Positions 25,258 to 36,506 of a stretch of 64,000 bases of DNA are shown here, in pieces. The translations under genes were made by a program, and so were the position numbers. Within the stretch, counting starts at the first letter, position 1; every line of letters begins with the position of its first letter. The notes beneath the pieces are model-generated. The model was not told the DNA's origin and did not search any database. It saw only the letters and a program-made list of their open reading frames with translations. Location: NCBI GenBank assembly GCA_010093705.1, contig MU006089.1, forward strand, positions 1,180,455 through 1,244,454. Reading direction: 5' to 3'. This stretch comes from Patellaria atrata CBS 101060. Taxonomy: Eukaryota > Ascomycota > Dothideomycetes > Patellariales > Patellariaceae.

Positions 25258-26526
25258 ATGGCTCCGTCCGAAGTTCACCACTTATTTCACAGTCCCATCG
25301 CCGACCATTCGTTTTCTGCAGACCGACAAACTCTCGCAGTAGCAAGGGACAATATTGTGGACCTGTACAAGCGTTCCGGACAGAAGTTTTCGTTGGATGA
25401 TGAATTGAGAGGCCATGATAAGACAGTAACGGGCGTTGACATTGCTCCAAACAGTGGCAAGATCGTAACCTGCTCTCAGGGTGAGCATACAACAACTATG
25501 CGCACATCTCCAACAAACTAATTTACCTTACACTTATAGATCGTAATGCTTACGTATGGGAACCATCTCCATCTGGTTGGAAGCCGACTCTTGTTCTACT
25601 TCGCATCAATCGTGCTGCTACATATGTGCGCTGGTCCCCCTCTGAGGCCAAATTTGCGGTAGGGTCCGGTGCCCGTGTCATCGCTGTGTGCTATTTTGAG
25701 GAAGAAAATGATTGGTGGGTCTCGAAACACTTGAAAAAGCCTATCAGAAGTACTATTACTACAGTTGGTTGGCATCCAAACTCAGTTCTCCTTGGTGCGG
25801 GTTCTACTGATGGTCATGCTCGAGTCTTTTCGAGTTTCATCAAAGGTGTAGATGCTCGCCCAGAACCTTCTGCATGGGGGGAAAGATTACCGTTTAATAC
25901 GGTATGTGGAGAGTTTCTCAATAACACTGCTGCGTGGATCCACGGCACTGCGTTCTCCCCGAGCGGTGATGCACTCGCATTCGCTGCTCATGATAGTAGC
26001 GTGACTGTCGTGTACCCCAGCGCTCCAGAACAACCACCAAAAGCTGTGCTAAGCATAAGTACACAACTTCTACCGTTTACTAGTCTTATCTGGTCTGGTG
26101 AAAACGAGATTATCGCTGCTGGTTATGTGAGGTCCCCTTAGCCTAAACCCTCTAACTTGAGGACTGGATACTTATTGCAATTCGATAGGACTGTGAAGCA
26201 TATCGATTAAAAGGAAACGAGGATGGTTGGCAGGTAGCTGGATCCATTGAGTCAGCAGGACGACCCGGGCTTGAATCACATAGAGAGGAATCTGCACTCA
26301 ATATGTTCCGTCAAATGGATCTGAAGGGAAAGGCAAAAGATGATACACAGCTCAAAACCGTGCATCAGAACACAATTAGTACTATCCGCGCCTTTGAAAC
26401 CTCAGGTTCAGGGGTTTCAAAATTCAGCTGTGAGTTTTGAGTCCTATCATACCCATAGCTGATCGATGACTAACAATGTTTATAGCAAGCGGTGTGGACG
26501 GAAGAGTGGTTGTATGGACTCTCTAG
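25258..26526 (+). CDS. ARC40: Arp2/3 complex subunit 1 (ARPC1/Arc40), WD40 protein
   Basis: Four exons (25258-25480, 25540-26126, 26189-26429, 26486-26526) with introns of 59, 62 and 56 bp (branch sites CTAAT, CTAAC, CTAAC) give 363 aa. WD40 blades are visible: ADRQTLAVARDNIVDLYKR, LRGHDKTVTGVDIAPNSGKI followed across the first splice by DRNAYVWE, LRINRAATYVRWSPSEAKFA, STITTVGWHPNSVLLGAGS, and a final blade completed by the last small exon (GVDGRVVVWTL). The segment LNMFRQMDLKGKAK is the ARPC1 insert that contacts the complex. It acts in nucleation of branched actin at cortical patches. The last exon encodes only 14 residues and would be easily missed. Confidence 0.95.
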
Positions 26527-27376
26527 ATAGAGGTAGTCGAATGTCCTTATTATTCAGTGAGATTCTAGAAATCCAAAGACTCGTGATATAGAGTTAATCT
26601 AGCATCCTTTTGGAAGATACAACATCATCAACATCCTTCGCTCATTACACTAGAGATTGGAAACTGATATCTTAGCTTCCGCAGTTTGATCCCAGGTTCC
26701 ATCGCCTGTGACTACCGAGTGGTAAGCAAGGAAGATCTTATTGTCCAAACTTCACGTAAGCAGACCTCTCCAAAAACCCCCTTTTCTGTGAGAGACGGTC
26801 GCTAACAAAACAGCCCCTAACCATTTATCGATGGGTTTAAAGGTATTAGCCTTAATTCAAAGAAGTCGGGATTATGTCAGATGCCACTACTCCACCCTTT
26901 GTAGGATTTGGGGACTGGGCCGTTAAATCTCTAGAATTCAGGGGCTATATCCTTACTATTCGTCCTGAATGTGGTTCTAGAGGCGTAATGAAATCTGATA
27001 TTACCGGATTTTATGGGTTTCTATTGAAAATTGAGCTTAATGCATTCGGATTATATTTCTAGGAATGTCACTAGAAGCGTAAGGTATGCTCATTTCTAAA
27101 TGAATAACAGAGCTTTTATCACGACTAAATCCCAACCCTAATCTGAGCAAATGAGAGAAAGCCGGCGTTTGTAGCCATCGCGGGCGTGGTGGGCGGTAGA
27201 CCTATGGCGCTATAGTGCTTACATAGTTAGCACACCGAATGTTTGATACCAATAGGTTCTCTAGGAGGCTGTCCTGGTCTTTTGTACTTTAGATAGGCGG
27301 TATTTAGGGATCTTACTGCAGAATGAGATTATTGAAGATAGAACTACGGAGTACACTAAAAGCAGAAAGTATCCAT

Positions 27377-27388
27377 TTGCACGTGCAA
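27377..27388. promoter_or_regulatory. palindromic E-box in LYS9 promoter
   Basis: TTGCACGTGCAA is a perfect 12-bp palindrome with a central CACGTG, the core bound by fungal bHLH factors such as Cbf1-type proteins. It lies 126 bp before the LYS9 start. Functional use is inferred. Confidence 0.4.
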
Positions 27389-27413
27389 GGGTCGGACTTC
27401 CGTACCGATGACG

Positions 27414-27420
27414 GAGTCAT
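27414..27420 (-). promoter_or_regulatory. Gcn4/CPC-1-like site upstream of LYS9
   Basis: The minus strand reads ATGACTC (TGACTC core), the half of the TGACTCA element recognised by Gcn4/CPC-1 in general amino-acid control. It is about 95 bp upstream of a lysine-biosynthesis start codon, a sensible position, but a 6-bp core is weak evidence alone. Confidence 0.35.
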
Positions 27421-27513
27421 TTTCAACTTTTTAAGCTTTAATACCAACGTCTTTGACGGATAATTTTTCGATTCTCAATCATTCAAGCGCTCAAGCCTTA
27501 TACTCAATTCAAA

Positions 27514-28988
27514 ATGGACGCTTTACCTATCCCACTTGGGACTTCTAAAAATGTCCTCGTCCTAGGCGCTGGCTTCGTCACTCGTCCTACCGTCGAGATT
27601 CTCAGCAAAGCTGGTATCAAAGTCACGGTTGCTTGCCGAACATTGGAGAGTGCAAAGAAGCTCTCTGAAGGATTAAGCAACGCTTATCCTATCTCTCTGG
27701 ATGTTAACAATGAAACTGCACTAGATGCGGAAGTTGCGAAGAATGCAGTGGTCGTCTCCTTAATCCCTTGGACATATCACGTAACCGTAATGAAGAGTGC
27801 AATTCGTCAAAAGAAGCATGTAGTTACCACGAGTTACGTCTCCCCAGCTATCCAGGCACTAGACCAAGAGGCCAAAGATGCAGGAATCACGATTATGAAC
27901 GAAATAGGTCTGGATCCAGGTATTGACCATCTATACGCCGTTAAGACCATCGATGAGGTTCACAAAGCTGGCGGCAAGATCACCAGTTTCCTATCATATT
28001 GTGGAGGTCTGCCAGCACCGGAGGACTCAGATAACCCTCTTGGCTACAAATTTTCATGGTCATCTAGGGGTGTTCTTCTAGCTTTGAGAAACCCAGCTAG
28101 TTACTATGAAGACGGGAAAATTGTGAATATCGAATCTAAAGATCTTATGGCCCACGCAAAGCCATATTTCATTTACCCTGGATATGCTTTCGTCGCTTAT
28201 CCAAACCGAGATTCCACTCCATATAGGGAGCGATATAGCATTCCTGAGGCCCAGACGATTGTCCGTGGTACTCTGCGCTTTCAAGGGTTTCCCCAGTTTA
28301 TCAGGGCCCTTGTAGACATTGGTTTTCTCAGCGACGAAGAGAAAGACTTCCTAAAGCCGACAGATCACCCCATCTCTTGGAAAGAAGCTACGGCAAAGAT
28401 AATTGGCGCGACCTCCCGGGCTGAAGAGGATCTAGTCTGGGCGATTTCATCTCAAGCCAAGTTCGAGGATACAGCAGAGAAACAGCGAATCCTCGCAGGT
28501 CTTCGTTGGATTGGTCTCTTCTCCGATGAGGACATTATCCCGCGCGGCAACCCCCTGGACACCTTGTGTGCTACTTTAGAATCCAAGATGAAGTTTGAAG
28601 AAGGAGAACGTGATATGGTTATGCTTCAACACAAATTCGAGATCGAGAACGCAGACGGAAGCAAAGAGACACGTACATCGACTCTTGTCGATTATGGCGA
28701 CCCTAAAGGTTACAGTGCGATGGCTAAGTTGGTCGGTGTTCCTTGCGGTGTAGCTGTTCTCAAGGTGAGTTTTCCCCTTTCGAACTTTCGTTCGGTCGCT
28801 TACAAATATTAGGTGTTAGATGGTACTATCTCAGATCGTGGGGTTGTAGCCCCAATGACGCCAAAGATCAACGATCCTCTGATGAAGGTACACAACCCTT
28901 TTGATACTTGGTGATTATCATGCTAAATGTAGTCTAGGAGCTTAAAGAGAACTACAACATAGTGCTGACTGAGAAGGTTGTCGCATAG
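27514..28988 (+). CDS. LYS9: saccharopine dehydrogenase (NADP+, L-glutamate-forming)
   Basis: Exons 27514-28764, 28813-28887 and 28938-28988 (introns of 48 and 50 bp) give 458 aa, close to the usual ~450. The Rossmann fold starts at residue about 13: VLVLGAGFVTRPTVEIL. Family blocks follow: VSLIPWTYHVTVMKSAI, IMNEIGLDPGIDHLYA, SFLSYCGGLPAPE, FSWSSRGVLLALRNPA, and the C-terminal GVVAPMTPKINDPLMKELKE, which is assembled across two introns. It catalyses the penultimate step of the fungal alpha-aminoadipate lysine pathway, condensing aminoadipate semialdehyde with glutamate to saccharopine, in the cytosol. The last exon encodes only 16 residues and the product ends in KVVA. The promoter carries E-box and Gcn4-like sequences. 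Confidence 0.97.
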
Positions 28989-30294
28989 ATACAAGCTCTA
29001 CTATACGTCCGATACGAACCCTTCATTCAGTAGAGTCAAAATGGTATAGATCTTATCCCTACCTTCTGTTTGTTCCTTCGTTTCCCTTTTCAGATCTTGA
29101 AATCGAAGGAAATAGACGTTAGAGCGTACAAGAGGGTGGTAGAGCATACGAAACAAATATCGATGTCTAATGAGCTCACGAAAACTAGCTTCACTTCATG
29201 TATATCAATTGATCCTATTTCGATTATGAATCTTCATGAGTAACCCTTCGCTAATGAATTTACTCCCCTTATTATGTGATATGGCTCTATATGAAAGAAC
29301 TCCATAAGAATGATAGGGTAATACCCATTTTCTCAAAGGAATGAAGAACCTTTCTAGGCATACATATCGAGTTGTTCTTACAAGTTAGGAAGTTCGCTCT
29401 TGCTAATATACCTACGGAGCCCCTAGAACTAGTTATATCTTCTTCATAGACGAGGGGGGGGGGGGAAGAGTCCTTGGCAGTTCACAGCGGAAGCGGGAGT
29501 CTTGGTAGAAGAAACGGTAAAAAAAAAAACCAAATAAGTAAAAGCTACTAAATATATACAGGAAGTCATACCAATTTGATAAAGGAGTTCCGGAATAGAG
29601 GTTCGATTGTTTAAGTGTCTCAACTCTTCATCGGGTACGTCTTGTCCTACGCATCGCTTACAACAGCAACAGCTTAGACCCGTCTTGGGCCTTGGGAATA
29701 TCTAGGCAAGATGCGTACAGTAAGCGTAATTTCATGGGGGAGCGGCCGTTTTGTGGGTGAATCTGGTGAAATCTCCGTAGGATGTCGCCTTAAAAGCCAT
29801 CTGTGCCAAGGGGGAACCAAGGTGCCGCGTGGCGTCTATGATGCTCTCGATATTCACCACCTCTCGTCCCCTTGATCCTCACCCAACAACCAAGACGCCG
29901 CGGTTGTTGATCGAATGGACATGATGTTAGTCCTGTTCCCCGTTATCTCATTTTCTTCTCTTTTCTGTACGTATATAGTAATGTTTGCGAGCTATTCATA
30001 ATTCTACCTAACTCTACTGATTGTTGCGTGACTTCCTGAGAAACTCTTTATCCCGCGTCGTCGTCCCACCTAACCCGTTAACAAGGGTCTCTCACAGCCA
30101 TCCTGGGCAACAATCAAAGTGTTCGCGTCACTATCTTACAAGGCGAGACTCTTCATTGCATTCGCCTTTCGAGATACTCAGATACCTGAGATGCAGTGAG
30201 CTCTCTCACTGTTGATTGTCTCTCTTGGAGACACAATTTACCATATAGGAATCATTCTTCTATACACGCTGACGGCGTAATTTTTGTCGCCAAT
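28989..30294. other. intergenic region between LYS9 and ABC transporter
   Basis: 1.3 kb; contains a G run (about 29454-29464) and an A run (29520-29529), both simple tracts. No gene, RNA gene or repeat recognised. Confidence 0.5.
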
Positions 30295-33200
30295 ATGGGC
30301 TTCCTCGCGCAGACATGGACGCTCACGCGCAAAAATCTGATGATAGTTCTTGTTCGCCATTGGTTCTACACGTCTATAAGAGCGCTATGGGCTCCTATAA
30401 TCTTCGTTAGTCCCCTGACATTGTTTCTGAGCCTTTAGGTTGGTACCGGTATGCTAATGACGAGACCAGATGTTCTTTATCTCTTATGCGAAGAACCTAT
30501 TTGTTCCTCCTGCCAATTTTGGTATTGGCGAGCCAACATCCATAAGGTCATTTGGAAATGCGCTGGGTGCTTCACGACGGAGCACCGTTGTATTTGTGAA
30601 CAATCGGAATACTGGCGGCGAGATCCAGGACTTGATCAACCAACTAGCGGAACCAGTGCGGACCGCTGGTAAAAGAGTAGAAATTGTCGAAAGTGAGGAT
30701 GCTCTGCTCACTATATGTAAAAGTTCGCTGAGAGGGGTTTCTCCATGCTACGGCGCGGCAAGCTTTCTCTCCTCCCCCAGTGAAGGGGAAGGGGGGATCT
30801 GGAACTATACTCTTCGAGCAGACGGTAGTCTGGGTACGAGTGTCTACGTCGACCAGGAGGATAACGATCTACAAGTCTATCTGATTCCATTTCAACATGC
30901 TATAGACTCAGCAATTGCATCTCGCAACAACACTTCTAGCTCTAGTTATGTCGAAGAGTACCCCTTCACTAATAGATCACCTAAAGAACGCCAGGATAAC
31001 ATACGTCGTCTATACATGGGCACACTCATCGATATCTTGGCAGTGGCCTTCTTCATTGGCGTAGTTGGGGTCACCTACCAACTCACAGGGCATATGGCTA
31101 CTGAACGAGAGCTTGGTATGTCTCAATTGATCGAGGCTATGACACCCAATAAACATGTCTGGCAGACGCAAGCTGCAAGACTAATCGCGAACCACCTCGC
31201 TTTCGATATCATCTATTTACCAGGCTGGATCATCATGTCACTCATTGTTAGGGGTTTGGTTTTCCCTCATACTTCCGTCGCCATCATTCTCATATATTTT
31301 GTACTTAGTGGCCTTGCACTTTCAAGTTTCTCCATTCTCGGCGGTGCTTTGTTTCATAAGGCCCAGCTTTCTGGTATCACTTTAGTCATTGCTACTATCC
31401 TACTCGCTATCATTGCTCAGGTCACAGGAGCATCCAGTTCGGGTGCGGTTGCAGTCATGTCCTTGCTTTTTCCACCAATGAATTACGTCTTTTTTATCAT
31501 ATTCTGTGCCCGGTGGGAAAGAAAGAATATGGGCGCTAATCTGGTTGAGGGTGCCCCAGAAAGTCCATGGCAGCTCCCTGGTATTACATTGTGGGTATTC
31601 ACGATCATCCAAATATTCCTCTTTCCGGTTCTAGGTGCTCTTGTTGAACGAACGTTGTACGGGACTGGGACAAGCTCTCGAAGTCTATCCTCTGTCGCAC
31701 CCTCAAGCACTGAATCCGTCAGATTGACTAATTTCTCGAAACACTACGTCCCGGGTTGGTGGTCGCAAAAGATAGGTCCGCTCTTTGGTCGTGAAAGGAA
31801 AGAAACAGTACTCGCGGTGAATGAGCTGTCATTCTCTGCGTTAAGAGGTCAGATTTTAGTACTCCTCGGAGCTAATGGTAGTGGCAAATCTACTACCTTA
31901 GACGGCATTTCAGGCTTAAACAAGATTACTAGTGGTTCTATTGATATTGATGGAACTGGTGGATTAGGTCTTTGCCCGCAAAAGAACGTTTTGTGGGACG
32001 ATCTCACGGTCTTCGAGCATGTGCAGATCTTCAATCGCCTCAAATCCACAGGAAAACGAGACTCTAAGGACGAGATTAAAACCTTGATTCGTCATTGTGA
32101 CCTAGAACTGAAGACTTCAGCTAAGTCAGGCACCTTGTCTGGCGGTCAAAAGCGAAAACTCCAACTTGCAATGATGTTCACTGGAGGTAGTCGAGTGTGC
32201 TGTGTCGATGAGGTATCTTCAGGTTTAGATCCGTTATCTCGCAGGAAGATTTGGGATATTCTGCTTGCTGAACGGGGTGTTCGTACTTTGTTGCTAACAA
32301 CGCATTTCTTGGATGAGGCGGATATCCTTTCCGATCAAATTGTCATACTGTCAAAAGGTAGACTCAAGGCTGAAGGATCCGCAGTCGAACTGAAACATAC
32401 TCATGGCGGCGGTTATCGAGTACATTTATACCATGATCAGTCAAGAAAGCACATATCTGGTCTGTCCAACTACCCTCATAAGGCTTTCTTCGATCAAATC
32501 GTCTATCAATTGGTAGATTCTGCGGAAGCGTCGCGTTTCATCCTCAAACTTGAGGAAGCAGGCGTTCGTGATTACCAGGTTAATGGTCCAACTATTGAAG
32601 ATGTTTTCCTAAAGCTTGCGGAGGAAATCAAGGAAGAGCGTGAGGTATCTAAAAAGACCGGCACTATCGTTCTTTCTTCAGGCAACGAAAAGATCGTAGA
32701 TGCAGAACGTACGATCTCGAAGATGTCATCCCAAGAGGATATCCCACACCATGAAACCGGATTATCTACAGGTAAAGGAACAGGGATGCTTCAACAAACC
32801 TGGATACTTTTCAGAAAGCGTATAACGATTCTGCGGCGCAATAACTTACCATATTTTGCAGCCTTCATTATACCTGTCATTGCAGCTGGACTTGTCACCT
32901 TCTTCATCAAGGGCTTCAATGGTATCACCTGTGATCCACGTGGGTCGACAAATAACCCAGACTTCAGATCTTTTCAATTATTTGGTTCAGAAAGGGAACT
33001 TGTAATCCCTATTGGGCCTCCAGATCGAGTGTCACCGGGAGACCTTGCAGAGCAATTCCAAATAGATGAAGGCGTATTCCGTGTTGTTGATACCATTGAC
33101 GACTTTACCGAATATGTTCGTACTAATTATAGGAATGTCACCCCCGGTGGATTTTTCCTAAGGAACGGTGCTCCTACTTTCGCCTATAAAGCAAACGAAG

Positions 33201-35339
33201 AGGTCTTCTATACTGTTTTCGCACAGAACATGCTCAATAATGCGCTTTACAACACCACTATTTCGACGCAGTTCCAAGAATTCGCTGTACCATTTGCCCC
33301 AGATGCAGGCAAAACTTTACAGATGATTCTTTACTTTGGTCTTGCTATGTGTGCGTTTCCTGGATTCTTTGCATTATACCCAACCGTGGAGCGCTTGCGC
33401 CAGGTCCGTCCTTTGCATTATAGCAACGGAATCAGAGCAGCGCCGCTTTGGCTTGCATATCTTTTATTCGACTTTGTTTTCGTCCTCGCTATAAGTGCCT
33501 TAACCGTCATTATCTTTGTAGCGGTAAGTGGAACAATAGAATACTACTCGTTCGAGGCTAATATGTGCTAGGTTTCAAGCGTCTGGTACTACCCAGGCTA
33601 TCTCTTCGTCGTATTTTTCCTATATGGGCTTGCATCCATCCTTCTAGTCTATGTGGTTTCTTTGTTCTCTAGATCACAACTAGCGGCATTCGCTGTTGCT
33701 GCTGGTGGCCAGGCCAGCTTATTCCTTTTATACTTCATTGCGTGAGTCTCCAGATGTCGTGAATCTGCAATTCTCTCTAACTCAGCATAGATATATGTGC
33801 ATAATCACATATGCACCGACAGATGAGATTGACAACTATGTCACCATCGCGCATTTCACGATTGCGCTTATCACGCCGGCAGGGAATCTCCTACGAGCGC
33901 TACTCTTAACCTTGAATGAGTTCTCTTTGCTCTGCCGTGACACGCAAATTGCATCATACCCAGGTGCAATTAAAGTATACGGTGGACCAATAGTTTACCT
34001 CATTGTGCAGTCCTTCCTCCTCTTCGGAGTCCTTGTGTGGTGGGATAGCGGTTACAAACCGCCGTTCCTTACCCGAACGAAGCATCGCGAAGAACACGTT
34101 GAGGAGTTCGATATCAGCGACCCTGATATTCTCGCAGAGACCCGTCGCGTCAGAGATTCCGACGACGGTCTTCGTGCACTTCATCTCACCAAATCCTTTG
34201 GCAGCAATCCCGCAGTCCAAAATATCAGCTTTGGGGTTCGTGCTGGAGAAGTATTCGCTCTTCTCGGTCCCAACGGAGCCGGAAAATCCACTACAATCTC
34301 AGTCATCCGTGGCGACATTCGCCCATCGTCTAACGGCGGCGATGTACTCATCGAAGGAAAATCTATTCTCAAACGACGAGCGGCAGCCCGCCAATCCCTC
34401 GGCGTATGCCCACAGTTTGACGCAATGGACACCATGACTGTTCTCGAGCACCTTCGCTTCTACGCACGCGCCCGCGGCGTACCAGACGTCGAACATAACG
34501 TCTCCGCCGTGGTGCAAGCAGTAGGACTGGAGCCATTCAAAGATCGCATGGCAGCCGCTCTCTCCGGTGGAAACAAGCGAAAACTGAGTCTCGGTATTGC
34601 ACTCATGGGCAATCCATCCGTTCTTCTACTCGACGAACCATCCTCGGGTATGGATGCCGCGGCGAAACGAGTCATGTGGCGGACGTTATCGTCTCTTACG
34701 AGTGGTAGGAGTCTGTTGATCACGACCCATTCCATGGAAGAAGCGGATGCGTTAGCAGACCGTGCGGGTATCATGGCGAAGAGGATGCTGGCTTTAGGCA
34801 CGTCAAATGCGCTGAGAAAGAAATATGGAGATGCGTGGCATGTGCACTTGGTGCATCGGACGGCACCACACACGTCTCTGGAGGACATGCAAACGATGAA
34901 GGCGTGGGTTGAGCGCAATATCCCTGGCGCTGTGGTCGAGGACCGTATGTTCCACGGGCAACTGCGATTTAAAGTCCCCACATCAGGGTTTGTTGTGGAC
35001 GAGAAGACAGCTACCTCTAGCACCACGGAATCATCAAAGTCGGTTTCAACCCCTGAACAGCTGGAAGTCATCGAACAGCATAAGGCACAGACAGGTATCG
35101 CCTCACTCTTTACGCTGTTAGAGACGCATAAGGATGAGCTTGGGTGCGAGTATTATTCCGTGTCGCAGACGACACTGGATCAGGTCTTCCTGACTATTGT
35201 GGGAAAGCATAATATCGAAGAGGAGAACGCGAGGGAGGAGAAACGGGAGGGGAAAGGGTGGATGAGTAGATTTACGAAAAAGGGAATTGAAGGGCTATCA
35301 TGGTTTCATTCAAAACGGGGAATGGGGAGAAGAAGATAG
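30295..35339 (+). CDS. full-size ABC transporter, ABCA subfamily
   Basis: Four exons (30295-30405, 30470-33523, 33572-33741, 33791-35339), introns of 64, 48 and 49 bp with clear branch sites (GCTAAT, GCTAAT, CTAAC), give 1627 aa. The layout is (TMD-NBD) twice: a first TM helix, a large loop, a six-helix block (residues about 220-430), NBD1 with GANGSGKST (about residue 505), LSGGQKRK (about 594) and a Walker B-like CVDEVSSGLDP; then a second TM helix, a loop, a second helix block split by introns 2-3, and NBD2 with GPNGAGKST (about 1270), LSGGNKRK and LLLDEPSSGMDA. Such proteins move lipids or related substrates across membranes. NBD1 has VDEV instead of the usual LDEP after Walker B, which I believe is common in fungal ABCA proteins. 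The substrate is unknown. Confidence 0.95.
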
Positions 35340-36506
35340 GAGCTGTTATGTAAATAGCTTGAATGTGCGGTGTGGATCATAGAAAGGGGGGGATTTCTTC
35401 CGTACGTCGGTTAAGATGCAACGGAGCGGAACTGAGGATATGTAGATATCTATGCGATAGACGATAATTTCTTTTCTTCTAACTGCTATACTTATTTCCT
35501 TTCCTCTCTCTTCTATGTTTCCATCATCGGTTTGGCCCAATATATGCGTACAAGCACCGAAAATCAACCCTCCCCGACCCGCTCCAACCAACTAATCGGC
35601 ACCAAATGGTCGAGTTGGTTAAGGCGCGAGATTCGGGCACTCCAGACGTTCTACGATCAAATACCATTCTCTATATGCAAGTGTCCGAATGGGATCTAGT
35701 CTCCCTTCATTTGCCCAACTTCCACACAACCGACCGTTCTATCTCCCTCGTAGAAACGTGCAATACCAACGCTACTACAGTAAAACCTCCGCGAGGTCCT
35801 CACCCAACTGTTAGAACTAGAACTACAGACCTTACTTTTAGGCCACAAACTCTCTCCGCAAACCTCGCAATCTCCACCGGAGATCGTATTGCCGAGTCGG
35901 GACAGAATCCATCAGCGATGACGCGAAGGGATCTCCCGCCAAACCCAATCTGCACACCTGCATACATAGAACAGACGTTTATCGTAGAACGTCTGGAGAC
36001 CCCAAATCTAACGCCTTAACCACTCGGCCATTTGGTGCTGATTGGTTGGTTTACCGGCTTTACTGGAGGATGGATTTGTGTCTGGGGCTTTGATTTTCTT
36101 TCTTTTTTTTCCCCGGTTTTTGGTGCCTTTTGATTTTATTTTATTTTTTGAAGGGGAGGAGATGGGGTTTTTAGCAGTATCGTGATGGGTACGGCGTGTA
36201 TTGGAAATTTGTCGTGATAGTGGCGTGTTTGGACTTGGTGTTGTCGTCAGTTAATACTGGCAGACTTCGGGGCTTTCTTACGTCCTAAGGGAGGACTGTA
36301 GGCTTTAGGTAGGAAGATCTGTAATTTTGTGCGATATTTCAAGGCAAAACGAAATACTTGGTCGAATCTATTGTATTTGCATCTTCAAAGATCCTCATTT
36401 CAAGTACGAAAAGAGCATACTTTACGCTATGGTAACCTACAAGACTCTACATCAGGCCTAGTAAGAAGCCGCAGAAGAATATCTGGATATATATCTCCCT
36501 CCACCC
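35340..36506. other. intergenic region holding inverted tRNA-like repeats
   Basis: Between the ABC transporter and galactanase 3' ends. The middle 466 bp is the inverted structure listed separately; the flanks are G/T-rich (36050-36250) and otherwise featureless. Confidence 0.6.
35584..36049. repeat. inverted pair of tRNA-like (A-box) sequences
   Basis: The left arm (plus strand from 35598, GGCACCAAATGGTCGAG...) and the right arm (minus strand from 36039, AGCACCAAATGGCCGAG...) are diverged copies of one sequence in opposite orientation. Both open like the 5' half of a class II tRNA (Leu/Ser type) and carry a good RNA polymerase III A box: TGGTCGAGTTGG on the left, TGGCCGAGTGG on the right, each followed by TTAAGGCG. 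Shared blocks continue inwards (CTCCAGACGTTCTACGAT, then TATGCA-AGTGT-like) for about 110-120 bp, and outwards into CCAACCAAC flanks. I see no convincing B box or 3' acceptor half, so these are not intact tRNA genes. A fold-back tRNA-derived element or inverted tRNA pseudogenes is the best reading. Confidence 0.55.

Larger units (their letters stand above)
26527..27513. other. intergenic region upstream of LYS9
   Basis: About 1 kb, A/T-rich. The 140 bp before LYS9 contains a palindromic E-box and a Gcn4/CPC-1-like core (separate entries). A plus-strand open frame at 26874-27062 has no recognisable features. Confidence 0.5.

Noticed and set aside
29454-29529. G-run and A-run tracts between LYS9 and the ABC transporter.
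   Set aside because: Simple homopolymer tracts with no further structure.
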